A stretch of DNA of 64,000 nt from Flavobacteriales bacterium (GTDB lineage: Bacteria > Bacteroidota > Bacteroidia > Flavobacteriales_E > Vicingaceae). The stretch covers positions 84,239-148,238 of the forward strand of contig JABTUP010000006.1 in assembly GCA_015075325.1 (NCBI GenBank). Direction: 5' to 3'. Made by a program: the position numbers and the translations under genes. This document shows positions 44,514 to 52,907 of the stretch, in pieces. The notes under the pieces are model-generated. The model worked only from the letters and a program-made list of their open reading frames with translations. It ran no database searches and was not told where the DNA came from. The stretch's first letter is position 1. Every line of letters begins with the position of its first letter.

Positions 44514-44882
44514 CTATTCAGAAACATTAGCATCTAACTTGTCTTTTTTTAGAAAACTAACATTGTTTTCATAAAATACACGAGTAAAATCAGACTCAAG
44601 AAATTTTTCATTGTATTTAATAGTTAGTATTTTCTTAAATTCATCTAATAATATAGATGAAATTTTTCCAGCATACTGAAATTGAAACAAATCATCTTTT
44701 AACTGCCCGATAGTATTTAAATCATATTTAGTTAAATCCACAGCTAATGTAACTTCCTGATTAGTTTGAGCTTTTATAAAAATTGTTTGTTCGTTGTTTG
44801 GATTTCCTTTTTGCTGAGCAAAAGAATTACTAACAGAAAGAAGAACCATAATTAACATTATAAATCTTAATATACTTCTCAT
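44514..44882 (-). CDS. Small secreted protein upstream of the giant T9SS cargo
   Basis: Encodes 122 residues. A signal peptide (about 1-22) ends NSFAQ, and the mature part of about 100 residues is mixed alpha/beta with IFIKAQTNQEVTLAVDLTKYDL and LTIKYNEKF. No sorting domain, lipobox or known family was seen. It is 11 bp upstream of the 1394-residue T9SS gene and in the same direction, so the two are surely one transcript. The only other instance of this order in the window is at 56515-57003. A partner or accessory role for the giant protein is inference. No promoter of the TAnnTTTG type was found upstream. Confidence 0.7.
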   Translation of the reverse strand: MRSILRFIMLIMVLLSVSNSFAQQKGNPNNEQTIFIKAQTNQEVTLAVDLTKYDLNTIGQLKDDLFQFQYAGKISSILLDEFKKILTIKYNEKFLESDFTRVFYENNVSFLKKDKLDANVSE

Positions 44883-45474
44883 AAATTCTTATCAATTAAA
44901 TTATAAATAACCTTAAAATAATAATTGATGATTAAAAATCAACAATTTGTTTAAAATAAAACAAAAATTCTATTTCGACTTATAAATATAACCAAATAAT
45001 TAACTCTACATTTATATTTTGTTAACAATTCGACAAAGAATTAAATTTGGCAGATGAAGATAAATATAAAATATGATATTAAACATAGTTGATAGTGGTA
45101 AGAAAATGAAGTTAGATTTGTAAAAAATAAAAAGTGTATTTTTAATAAACAGAAAAATACACCTCAACGTCGTTCCATACTTAACACGGAATCTATAAAG
45201 ATTGCGGGTCGATCCCTATGTCATTAAGTTAAGCGAAAAAACCAGCATTGGTAATGCTTCCATTATTTCAACTCACCCCTGATTGCTTTTAGCAATCTTT
45301 CCCCTCTCTTAATAAAGAGACGGGGTGGCTATCGAAGATAGTCGGGGGTGAGTTAGTAAGTTCAGAAAATAAATTTAAAATCACTTATATTCTTAACTTA
45401 ATGACATTGGGTTGAGCCCGCAATGACGACAGTAGCTAGATTAAGAATTGAGTTAAATGACGGTTGTAGATGGA
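44883..45474. repeat. Gene-free region with nested inverted repeats and hairpins
   Basis: No ORF in 592 bp. 44883-45130 is AT-rich. From 45134 a chain of hairpins begins: gtgtattttt/aaaaatacac (45134-45162), then the dispersed repeat (45144-45205). The outer inverted repeat arms are 45201-45233 and 45392-45424 (28 of 33 positions match). Inside are hairpins at 45244-45258, 45281-45297, 45301-45325 and 45329-45341, the last three enclosed by the 10-bp inverted repeat aactcacccc / ggggtgagtt (45270-45279, 45345-45354). The layout resembles a miniature transposable element or a structured intergenic element rather than a gene. Confidence 0.8.
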
Positions 45475-47199
45475 TTAAATCTTTTTCAATTCATCTTTAA
45501 TAAAATCGACCAATTCTTTTACGTAGGCTTGCGAAAAATTAAACTCAATACCTGCCGCTTGGTAAATTTCTTTTATGGATTTGGTATAGCCCAATTTTAA
45601 AGCAGCCATGTATTGCTCAATAGCTTTATTTGGGTTCTGTTTGTAGTTTCTCCATACGGCAATAGCTCCCAACTGAGCCATTCCGTACTCTATGTAATAA
45701 AATGGCACTTCGAATAAATGCAATTGTTTTTGCCACAAGGTTGCCAATGCTTTTTCGTTACCTGTCCAATCCACTTGATTGCTACCAAAAGCTTTCATAA
45801 TGTCGTTCCATTTTGCATAGCGTTGTTCTACTGTATGCATAGGATTTTCGTACACCCAATGTTGAAATTTATCGATTGAAGCTACCCAAGGCAACGTTTC
45901 TAATGCTTTTTCGAGTTGTTCTTTTTTTGCACGTTTCAATTCGGTTTCATCGGTGTAAAATTCGTCCCAATAATCCATTGATAGTAATTCCATACTCATA
46001 GAAGCCAATTCTGCTACTTCTGAAGGAGTATCTTTAAATCCAGTTAAAGCTAAATCTCTAGTTAAAAACGAGTGTATGGCATGTCCGCCTTCGTGAACCA
46101 TGGTAACCAAATCGCGTTGCGAACCAACCGAATTCATGTAAATAAAAGGCACACCTATTTCGTGTAATGGGTAATTAAAACCTCCTGGTGCTTTTCCTTT
46201 TTTTGAATCCAAATCGAGGTGTTTTAATTCTTTCATAATGGCTAAACATTCGCCAAAATAAGGTTTAATTCGGTTAAATGCCGTAATGGTTTTATTGATT
46301 AATTCTTCTCCTCCATCAAAAGGTTTTAATGCAGGTTTACCTGTTGGGTCAACTGCTGTATCCCAAGGCTTTAACGCATCAACACTCAACAGTTGTTTTT
46401 TCTCCACATCAAAGCCATTGGTTACAGGAACTACTTCTTTTTCGATGGCTTCGTGAAAGTTAAAACAATCTTTTGCTTCGTAATCAAACCTGCCTAAAGC
46501 AGCAAACATGTAATCGCGGTAATTTGCAAAACCAGCATTTTTAGCTACTTGGTTTCTGAGTTCTATTAATTCGGAGTAAAGTTTATTCAGTTCGTTTTCA
46601 TCTTGCAATCTTCTGTTGTTGATTAAAGAAAAAACTTCTTCTCTTATTTTTCTATCGGTATTTTTAAGATAATTGGAAGCTTGTTGCAGTGTCAACTCTT
46701 TTCCATCGTAGTTAATGGTCATGGCAGCCGAAACCGCTCCATATTTTTGCGATTCTTCTTGTAATTTGGTGTTTAACGGAATGTTTTCTTCTCTAAAAAT
46801 TTCAATTTGTTTTTTTATTCCTCTTAAGTAAATGTGGTAGGTTTCTTTATCTAAATCATTTAGAAACTGGTTATTTACCAGCTTTAAATTAAAAGCATTG
46901 GTGTATGGAGCAATTTTGGGTTCTATTTCGGTTATAAAAAACGAAAAGCTATCGGCTAAATCGGTATTGGTGGTATCAATATTCATTTTTATGTAACGCC
47001 AAGCCATGTCTTCTTCCAAAACAGCTTCTAGTTCACTTCGGTCTTTCAACCATTTTTCTAACTCTTTAACAGAATTAATTTCTCTATTTTTTAAGTCTTC
47101 GAAATAGCTGCTTAATTTTTCCCACGAATCAATAACAAGGTTTTCGGGTAAAAAAATTCTTTTGTCTTTTGTTGGAAGTTGAATGGTTGAATTTTGCAT
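45475..47199 (-). CDS. M3 family oligoendopeptidase
   Basis: Encodes 574 residues. The HExxH zinc motif is MVHEGGHAIHSF (about 366-377), and the downstream Glu ligand lies in SEVAELASMSMELLSMDYW (about 392-410). The remainder is the all-helical thermolysin-like channel of M3 peptidases, which trim short peptides in the cytoplasm. Length matches the PepF-type family. There is no signal peptide. It starts only 13 bp after a hairpin with T-tract that follows DUF5606, which may terminate or attenuate read-through. Confidence 0.95.
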   Translation of the reverse strand: MQNSTIQLPTKDKRIFLPENLVIDSWEKLSSYFEDLKNREINSVKELEKWLKDRSELEAVLEEDMAWRYIKMNIDTTNTDLADSFSFFITEIEPKIAPYTNAFNLKLVNNQFLNDLDKETYHIYLRGIKKQIEIFREENIPLNTKLQEESQKYGAVSAAMTINYDGKELTLQQASNYLKNTDRKIREEVFSLINNRRLQDENELNKLYSELIELRNQVAKNAGFANYRDYMFAALGRFDYEAKDCFNFHEAIEKEVVPVTNGFDVEKKQLLSVDALKPWDTAVDPTGKPALKPFDGGEELINKTITAFNRIKPYFGECLAIMKELKHLDLDSKKGKAPGGFNYPLHEIGVPFIYMNSVGSQRDLVTMVHEGGHAIHSFLTRDLALTGFKDTPSEVAELASMSMELLSMDYWDEFYTDETELKRAKKEQLEKALETLPWVASIDKFQHWVYENPMHTVEQRYAKWNDIMKAFGSNQVDWTGNEKALATLWQKQLHLFEVPFYYIEYGMAQLGAIAVWRNYKQNPNKAIEQYMAALKLGYTKSIKEIYQAAGIEFNFSQAYVKELVDFIKDELKKI

Positions 47200-47212
47200 G
47201 ATGTTTTTTTGT

Positions 47213-47255
47213 AAAAAAAAAGCTGAATAAAAGCATTACTGCAGATTATTCAGCT
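47213..47255 (-). terminator. Hairpin with T-tract between DUF5606 and the M3 gene
   Basis: Minus-strand stem agctgaataa/ttattcagct (47246-47255 with 47221-47230), 15-nt loop, then a T-tract (47213-47220). It lies downstream of DUF5606 and 13 bp before the M3 ATG. Confidence 0.8.
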
Positions 47256-47277
47256 ATAAATAATTTATAAAGGTATA

Positions 47278-47832
47278 TTATCCGTTTTTCTTAGATCCAG
47301 CTGCTTTTTTAATAGGAGCTTTTGCTGCTGAAGGTTTTTTTGCTACAATAGGTTTAGCTGCAGCAACTTTTTTAGGTGCTGTAGTTTTTTTCTCTGTAAC
47401 TTTCTTTTTATCGTCTTTTTGGGCAGCAACTTCTTTTTTAGCTTCAGCTTCTTGATTTTTAATAAAATCTGATTTTACTAAAATATTAAACCATAAAAAC
47501 AATTTCTTTAAATCAGAATTGTACACTCTATCTTGGTCGAAAGGAACAACTTTAGCCAAATAAGCTCTTAACTCTTCTGGTTTTGCATTGTGATCGATTG
47601 CTTCAGCACCTTTAGTTGATTCATACAATTTAGCGTACACTTCAATTAAAGGCATGTCTTCACTTGTAGTATAAATGCTAATGTCTTCTAAAGCACTTAC
47701 TTTGTCAGAAGCATAAACAGGTACTTTTTTGTTGTCAACTAATGATTCTACTACAAAACCATTTTTGGTTTGTGAAACAATTTTGTATAAACCCGGTTTA
47801 CCGGTTACTGAAATAATAGATTTTAAATTCAT
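47278..47832 (-). CDS. DUF5606 domain protein with basic C-terminal tail
   Basis: Encodes 184 residues. The N-terminal DUF5606 domain (about 1-75) begins MNLKSIISVTGKPGLYKIVS and continues with GFVVESLVDNKKVPVYA. A helical part (about 80-130) is followed by a Lys/Ala-rich tail (about 131-184: many KKVAAAKP-like segments) that resembles histone H1-type disordered nucleic-acid-binding tails. The function is unknown; a nucleic-acid-binding role is only suggested by the tail. It is found almost only in Bacteroidota. Its promoter TAGTTTTG is at 47852-47859 and its terminator lies downstream. Confidence 0.9.
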   Translation of the reverse strand: MNLKSIISVTGKPGLYKIVSQTKNGFVVESLVDNKKVPVYASDKVSALEDISIYTTSEDMPLIEVYAKLYESTKGAEAIDHNAKPEELRAYLAKVVPFDQDRVYNSDLKKLFLWFNILVKSDFIKNQEAEAKKEVAAQKDDKKKVTEKKTTAPKKVAAAKPIVAKKPSAAKAPIKKAAGSKKNG

Positions 47833-47851
47833 ATGTATATTTTAATGTGAG

Positions 47852-47859
47852 CAAAACTA
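47852..47859 (-). promoter_or_regulatory. -7 element TAGTTTTG, DUF5606 gene
   Basis: Matches TAnnTTTG on the minus strand, 20 nt before the ATG at 47832. Confidence 0.55.
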
Positions 47860-47909
47860 CATAAATTTTCTTTGAATAAAAATAAAGATGAATTTTTTGA
47901 AAAATGGAA

Positions 47910-48191
47910 TTATTTATCGGAGTAATGTCCCATTGCGGAAATAACATCTACAACAACAGTAGAGTTGTTAACTGTATATATCATTCTATCTTTTTGATTT
48001 ATTCTTCTCGACCATTTCCCACTTAAGTCATGTTTTAATTTTTCAGGTTGACCTGTTCCAATATATGGATGGTTTTTAAGTTCTTCAAGAATTTTTTTTA
48101 TTTTAGTTTCAGTAACCTTATTGCCCGATTTTTTATGTTTAGCAATATCTTCCTTTGCCTTTTGCGTTAAGTAAACTATAAACTTGCCCAT
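47910..48191 (-). CDS. Txe/YoeB-type toxin (ribosome-dependent mRNase)
   Basis: Encodes 93 residues. The YoeB signature is complete: GQPEKLKHDLSGKWSRRIN with Glu50, then QKDRMIY with Arg69 and MGHY with His89, the residues equivalent to Glu46, Arg65 and His83 of E. coli YoeB. The active toxin cuts mRNA in the ribosomal A site. The antitoxin gene lies upstream and overlaps it by 16 nt, so the two are translated together. An extended C-terminal SDK follows the usual HY end. Confidence 0.93.
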   Translation of the reverse strand: MGKFIVYLTQKAKEDIAKHKKSGNKVTETKIKKILEELKNHPYIGTGQPEKLKHDLSGKWSRRINQKDRMIYTVNNSTVVVDVISAMGHYSDK

Positions 48192-48394
48192 AAATCGTCA
48201 ACATTTTTTACTTCATAACGCTTTTTACTTTTTTCTGCATTGTTAACCATCTCAACAAACTTAGGATTGTAAGGACTTTTAGGTTCTTCAACAATTTCTA
48301 CAGCTTTTTCTTTGGCAACAAAGGTTTTAAGAAAAGCTAAAAAAGTTTTTCCTGCGATCGATTTGTCGTTAATTTTTAATGTTATGGTTTTCAT
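48176..48394 (-). CDS. Antitoxin partner of the YoeB-type toxin (DUF2683-like)
   Basis: Encodes 72 residues: a short N-terminal strand and helix (MKTITLKINDKSIAGKTFLAFLKTF) and a charged C-terminal half with FVEMVNNAEKSKKRYEVKNVDDLW, which resembles the toxin-wrapping part of YoeB-family antitoxins. The N-terminal part is not the typical Phd/YefM fold; the whole fits DUF2683-type antitoxins known in Bacteroidota. It is upstream of and overlaps the toxin gene by 16 nt, and a TACCTTTG promoter lies 17 nt before it. The antitoxin probably represses its own promoter (inferred). Confidence 0.85.
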   Translation of the reverse strand: MKTITLKINDKSIAGKTFLAFLKTFVAKEKAVEIVEEPKSPYNPKFVEMVNNAEKSKKRYEVKNVDDLWASL

Positions 48395-48410
48395 TGTGGT
48401 AAGTTTTATA

Positions 48411-48418
48411 CAAAGGTA
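48411..48418 (-). promoter_or_regulatory. -7 element TACCTTTG, toxin-antitoxin operon
   Basis: Matches TAnnTTTG on the minus strand, 17 nt before the antitoxin ATG. Confidence 0.6.
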
Positions 48419-48459
48419 ATGAAATTAACGATTGCATTATCACCTACTTAATTAGCTTT

Positions 48460-49965
48460 TTACAAAACCGTTAACCAACCATAAGCATTGGGCAATTGTT
48501 CTATAATATCCGAAGCTATTAGTGCAATTTCACCTACATTTTCTTTTGCCAAATCGCCTGCAATACCATGCAAATAAACCCCAGTAATTGCAGCTTGTTC
48601 GGGTGCGTACCCTTGTGCTAATAACGAAGTAATTATTCCAGTAAGCACATCGCCACTTCCAGCTGTAGCCATTCCTGCATTGCCTGAGCTGTTAAAATAC
48701 ACCTTACCATTGGGTAATGCAATAGCTGTATAAGCTCCTTTTAAAACTACAACAAGTTGGTGTTTTATGGCTAAATCGCGTTGCATTTGCAATCGTTCTT
48801 CATCGTTATTCCATTTACCAACCAATCGTTCAAACTCTTTGGGATGTGGTGTTAAAATACTGTTGTTAGGTAAAAAAGCAATCCACGTTTTATTTTCGGC
48901 TAAAATATTCAGTGCATCTGCATCAATTACCATTGGCAAAACGGTGTTTTGAATTAATAGTTTTAAAGCGTTTTGTGTTTGTTTTTCTAACCCAATTCCA
49001 GGACCAACACCAATTGCATCATATTTTTCAGTATCTTTTATCGATGTAAAATAGTTCATGTCTTCATCTACGCTACACATTGCTTCGGGCACAGTGGTTT
49101 GCATTACCGACAAACCAACTTGAGGCACATGAGTTGTTAACAAGCCCACTCCCGAACGCAAACAAGCTTTTGATGATAATACAGCTGTTCCCATTTTCCC
49201 TTCACTTCCAGAAACAAGTAAGGCATGCCCGAAAGTCCCTTTGTGTGAAAACTTTGCTCGTTTTAGTATATTCTTTTTTACATCGTTTTTTGTTGTAAAA
49301 TATAAGGAAGTTTGTTGCTGATGGATAAATTCTTCATGTAAACCGATGTTTAACACTTCAATTTCACCAAATACAGCTGCGTATTGAGGAAACATCATTG
49401 CCAATTTGGGTTGCTGAAATGTAAGTGTGTAAGTTGCTTTTACTACACAGCTTAAATCGTTTTCCTCATTGTTTTCGCAAAATATTCCTGATGGTATATC
49501 AATAGAAACAATGGTATTTTGATTTAGTTGCTGAATAACCGCTGAAACAAATCCATTAATAGGTTTATTTAATCCTGAACCAAATATTGCATCGACAACA
49601 ATGCACTCTTTTGAAATAGCAAACTGGTTGTTAGTTTCCGTCAGCACTTCAATTTCTGCTTTCAATTTTTTTAACCTTTCTAAGTTTACAGAAAAATCGG
49701 CGGAGTAGTTTTTAGAAAACTCTACCACATAAACTTTTACTTTATACTTTTTATCCAAAAGTAATCGTGCAATAGCCAATCCATCTCCTCCATTGTTGCC
49801 AACTCCACAAAAAATAGCAAACGTATTTTTAGCATCAAACTTTTTTAATATCCAATCAACACACTTTTGCGATGCTCTTTCCATTAAATCAATTGATAAA
49901 ATGGGTTCGTGTTGGATGGTATATTTATCAACTTCACTAATTTGCTGAGCAGTTAAAATTTTCAT
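48460..49965 (-). CDS. nnr: Bifunctional NAD(P)HX epimerase/dehydratase
   Basis: Encodes 501 residues and repairs hydrated NAD(P)H. The N-terminal epimerase part (about 1-210, YjeF_N) contains FCGVGNNGGDGLAIARLL (about 52-69) and VDAIFGSGLNKPI. The C-terminal dehydratase part (about 225-500, YjeF_C) contains FSHKGTFGHALLVSGSEGKMG, the ribokinase-like phosphate loop in NAGMATAGSGDVLTGIITSL (about 430-449), and VIDADALNIL. Both domains are intact. It converts R-NADHX to S-NADHX and then back to NADH using ATP or ADP. It is cytoplasmic. No promoter was identified. Confidence 0.95.
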   Translation of the reverse strand: MKILTAQQISEVDKYTIQHEPILSIDLMERASQKCVDWILKKFDAKNTFAIFCGVGNNGGDGLAIARLLLDKKYKVKVYVVEFSKNYSADFSVNLERLKKLKAEIEVLTETNNQFAISKECIVVDAIFGSGLNKPINGFVSAVIQQLNQNTIVSIDIPSGIFCENNEENDLSCVVKATYTLTFQQPKLAMMFPQYAAVFGEIEVLNIGLHEEFIHQQQTSLYFTTKNDVKKNILKRAKFSHKGTFGHALLVSGSEGKMGTAVLSSKACLRSGVGLLTTHVPQVGLSVMQTTVPEAMCSVDEDMNYFTSIKDTEKYDAIGVGPGIGLEKQTQNALKLLIQNTVLPMVIDADALNILAENKTWIAFLPNNSILTPHPKEFERLVGKWNNDEERLQMQRDLAIKHQLVVVLKGAYTAIALPNGKVYFNSSGNAGMATAGSGDVLTGIITSLLAQGYAPEQAAITGVYLHGIAGDLAKENVGEIALIASDIIEQLPNAYGWLTVL

Positions 49966-50027
49966 GAGTAGAGGAAAAATTCGTTATTTATTATGGGGGA
50001 TTCTAAAAATTGTATTTTTAATTAACA

Positions 50028-50062
50028 CTCCCCTTGCCCCTCTTGTTAGAGGGGAGGTTAAA
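50028..50062. repeat. CCCCTC-type intergenic hairpin
   Basis: Hairpin cccctct (50037-50043), loop tgtt and agagggg (50048-50054), preceded by ctcccc at 50029-50034. Its plan (ctcccc, short gap, C-rich stem, G-rich stem) matches the hairpins at 21365-21381 and 45301-45325. It lies just before the stop codon of the cysteine desulfurase gene. Confidence 0.65.
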
Positions 50063-50064
50063 TG

Positions 50065-51213
50065 TTAATTTTTAGAACTCCCCGTAAACCAGTTTTTTAT
50101 CAAATTCATGGTGTAATCCAATTCTTCTTTTGTATTGTATTTGCTAAACGAAAACCGAATGGAAGGTTTATTCATATCAGCATTTATTGCCCTCAACACA
50201 TGCGAACCAGTGTTGCTACCAGACGAACAAGCACTACCTCCCGAAACGCAAACGCCTTCAATATCGAAATTAAACAACAACATTTCGTCCATTTCACTGT
50301 TTGGAAAAAGCACATTTAAAACGGTGTACAAACTATCTCCTTTAGGATTTCCATTAAATGAAATTCCTGCAATATTTTGCTCCAATTTCTCAATTAAGTA
50401 CGTTTTTAATTCTTGTATATATTTTTGGTGTTCATCTAAATGTTGATAAGCAATTTCCATAGCTTTTGCCAATCCTACAATACCATAAATATTTTCAGTT
50501 CCTGCACGCATGTTTCGTTCTTGTGCTCCTCCAGTAATAATGGGTTTTAATTGCACATTTTGATTGACAAACAAAAAACCGACACCTTTTGGTCCATGAA
50601 ACTTGTGAGCCGAGCAGGTTAAAAAATCAATGTCTAAATCCCTCACATCAAATGTGTAATGCCCCATGGTTTGTACCGTATCCGAATGAAAATAAACACC
50701 GTATTTTTTACACAATTGAGCTACTTTTTTTAGGGGTAACAAATTACCAATTTCGTTGTTGGCGTGCATTAACGAAACCAATGTTTTTTTATCGGTATGG
50801 GTTGCTAAAATTTCTTCCAAATGAACTAAATCAACCGAACCAGAACCGTCTAATTTAACTAAACTGAGCAACACATTATTTTGTTGATGAATAAGTTCGG
50901 CAGTATCAATAACAGCATGATGTTCTATTGGCGAAGTAATGATATGATTAACTCCTAAATCTTTTACTGCACTACGCAAAACCATGTTGTTGGCTTCGGT
51001 GCCTCCTGAAGTAAAAAAAACTTCGGCAGGAGCTGCATGGATAAAAGAAGCTACTTTTTTTCTTGCTTCCTCTACCACTACCCTTGCTTGTCGACCAATG
51101 GCATGAACAGCAGATGGATTTCCATAAGTATTTTTCATTACCTCCAACATAGTAGTAATTACTTCTGGGTCTAATGGTGTTGTTGCGGCGTTATCTAAAT
51201 AAATTTTGTTCAA
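50065..51213 (-). CDS. Cysteine desulfurase, NifS/IscS type
   Basis: Encodes 382 residues from a TTG codon; there is no ATG nearby in frame and the sequence begins with the usual IYLDNAATTPLDPEV. The PLP site is SAHKFHGPKG with Lys204; the motifs TSGGTEANNMVLR (about 68-80), HANNEIGNLLP (150-160) and SPIEHHAV (94-101) are complete. The sulfur-accepting loop has Cys in SGGSACSSGS near the C-terminus. The enzyme removes sulfur from cysteine for Fe-S cluster or thio-modification pathways. Its short C-terminus suggests a NifS-like group II enzyme. Scaffold genes such as iscU are not nearby. Confidence 0.95.
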   Translation of the reverse strand: MNKIYLDNAATTPLDPEVITTMLEVMKNTYGNPSAVHAIGRQARVVVEEARKKVASFIHAAPAEVFFTSGGTEANNMVLRSAVKDLGVNHIITSPIEHHAVIDTAELIHQQNNVLLSLVKLDGSGSVDLVHLEEILATHTDKKTLVSLMHANNEIGNLLPLKKVAQLCKKYGVYFHSDTVQTMGHYTFDVRDLDIDFLTCSAHKFHGPKGVGFLFVNQNVQLKPIITGGAQERNMRAGTENIYGIVGLAKAMEIAYQHLDEHQKYIQELKTYLIEKLEQNIAGISFNGNPKGDSLYTVLNVLFPNSEMDEMLLFNFDIEGVCVSGGSACSSGSNTGSHVLRAINADMNKPSIRFSFSKYNTKEELDYTMNLIKNWFTGSSKN

Positions 51214-51300
51214 GGTTTTTAGTTTTTCTTTTGTCGGAGATAGGAGGCACGAAGCCAGAAATCACAAAGACTTCCAACTTCCATCTTCGGTCTTTAAACC

Positions 51301-52686
51301 CTATATCATTTCTTTAATATCAGTAATAATTTTATTAGCCAAAGCATCTGCATTTTCGATAGAAGTACTTTCGGCATAAATTCTAATAATTGGTTCGGTA
51401 TTCGATTTTCGTAAATGCACCCACTCCGTTGGAAAATCAATTTTAACGCCATCAATGTTATTGATATTTTCGTTTTTATATTTTTCTTCCATTTTACCCA
51501 AAATTTCATCTACATTAATTTGAGGCGTTAGTTCAATTTTATTTTTAGAAATAAAATAGTTTGGATAGGAAGCCCGTATAGCCGAACAACTCATTTTTGA
51601 TTTTGCAAGATGCGTTAAAAACAAGGCAATACCAACTAAAGCATCTCTACCATAATGGATTTCAGGGTAAATAATTCCGCCATTACCTTCTCCGCCAATA
51701 ATAGCGTTTTGAGCTTTCATCATTTCCACCACATTTACTTCACCAACTGCTGATGCAAAATAGGTATTTCCGTTTTGTTCGGTTACATCACGCAAAGCTC
51801 TTGTTGAAGATAAATTAGACACGGTATTTCCTGGTGTATTTTTAATTACATAATCAGCAATTGCAACCAATGTATATTCTTCGCCAAACATTTCGCCATT
51901 TTCGCAAACTATTGCCAACCGGTCAACATCTGGGTCAACCACAAAACCCACATCGGCTTTTTGTGCTTTTATTTGAGCCGATATTTCGGTTAAATTTTCT
52001 GGCAAAGGTTCTGGGTTGTGAGGAAAAACACCGTTTGGTGTACAATACAATTCCAACACATTGTTTACTCCTAAAGCTTTAAGCAACGCTGGAAGAAAAA
52101 TACCGCCAGTTGAATTTACGCAATCAATGGCTACTTTAAAATTAGCAGATTTAATTAAATCGACATCAACCAAAGGCAAGTTTAAAACTGCATCAATGTG
52201 TTTTTGTAAATAGGTATCGTCTTTTTTATAAGCTCCTAAATCATCAACTTCAGCATAACTAAAACTACTATTTTCAGCCATTTCAAGCACTTCTTCACCA
52301 TCTTTTGCAGAAATAAACTCTCCTTTTTCGTTTAACAACTTTAACGCATTCCATTGCTTTGGATTGTGGCTTGCGGTTAAAATAATACCTGCATGAGCTT
52401 TTTCCATAGGAACCGCCACTTCAACCGTTGGTGTTGTTGATAAATCCAAATCTAACACATCAATTCCTAAGCCTTGCAGCGTTCCTACTACTAAATGCTG
52501 CACCATTTCGCCCGAAATACGAGCATCTCTACCAATTACAATTTTGCATTTTTCATTGTTGTTTCGTTTTTTTATCCACGAACCAAAAGCCGATGTAAAT
52601 TTAACGATATCAAGAGGTGTTAACCCTTCGTTTGGCTGACCGCCAATGGTTCCTCTAATTCCTGAAATTGATTTTATTAAGGTCAC
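51301..52686 (-). CDS. glmM: Phosphoglucosamine mutase / phosphomannomutase family
   Basis: Encodes 461 residues from a GTG codon. The active-site loop TASHNP has the phosphoserine Ser106. The metal-binding loop is DPDVDRLAIV (about 248-257), the sugar-binding loop is GGEGNGGIIYPE (about 326-337), and the phosphate-binding C-terminal loop has RKSNTEPIIRIYAES. The protein interconverts glucosamine-6-phosphate and glucosamine-1-phosphate (or the mannose equivalents). The gene symbol glmM is commonly given to these Bacteroidota proteins, though specificity is not certain. It lies upstream of the cysteine desulfurase gene on the same strand, with an 87-bp gap. Confidence 0.88.
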   Translation of the reverse strand: MTLIKSISGIRGTIGGQPNEGLTPLDIVKFTSAFGSWIKKRNNNEKCKIVIGRDARISGEMVQHLVVGTLQGLGIDVLDLDLSTTPTVEVAVPMEKAHAGIILTASHNPKQWNALKLLNEKGEFISAKDGEEVLEMAENSSFSYAEVDDLGAYKKDDTYLQKHIDAVLNLPLVDVDLIKSANFKVAIDCVNSTGGIFLPALLKALGVNNVLELYCTPNGVFPHNPEPLPENLTEISAQIKAQKADVGFVVDPDVDRLAIVCENGEMFGEEYTLVAIADYVIKNTPGNTVSNLSSTRALRDVTEQNGNTYFASAVGEVNVVEMMKAQNAIIGGEGNGGIIYPEIHYGRDALVGIALFLTHLAKSKMSCSAIRASYPNYFISKNKIELTPQINVDEILGKMEEKYKNENINNIDGVKIDFPTEWVHLRKSNTEPIIRIYAESTSIENADALANKIITDIKEMI

Positions 52687-52884
52687 TTTTCTTAGGTTTT
52701 AATTTGTCGGTAAAGTTATTCAACTTGTTGCACTTTTTAGTTTTTAGTTTCTATTTTGTTTCCCGTAGCTGTTGCTAATTAATTCCATTACCTTTTACAC
52801 TTTACAAACTTTCTACTTTTAACTTTTTGTTAACTAATTGTTGAAAATAATAGAGTAAAAAACATTTTAGAATATGGAAAGGGG
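52687..52884. repeat. Stuttered AT-rich divergent spacer
   Basis: Contains repeated gttttagtttctattttg-like and acttttacactttacaaactttctacttttaac-type segments (about 52737-52830), imperfect short-period repeats. It separates the divergent mutase and TPR genes. No ORF was seen. Confidence 0.5.
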
Positions 52885-52892
52885 TAAATTTG
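52885..52892 (+). promoter_or_regulatory. -7 element TAAATTTG, TPR operon
   Basis: Matches TAnnTTTG, 16 nt before the ATG at 52908. It is the likely start of the four-gene operon to 56343. Confidence 0.6.
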
Positions 52893-52907
52893 TGATAACG
52901 AAAGAAC

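Noticed and set aside
45044..45470. A small gene in the 592-bp spacer
   Set aside because: All frames are short and interrupted by stops; the DNA is explained better by nested inverted repeats.
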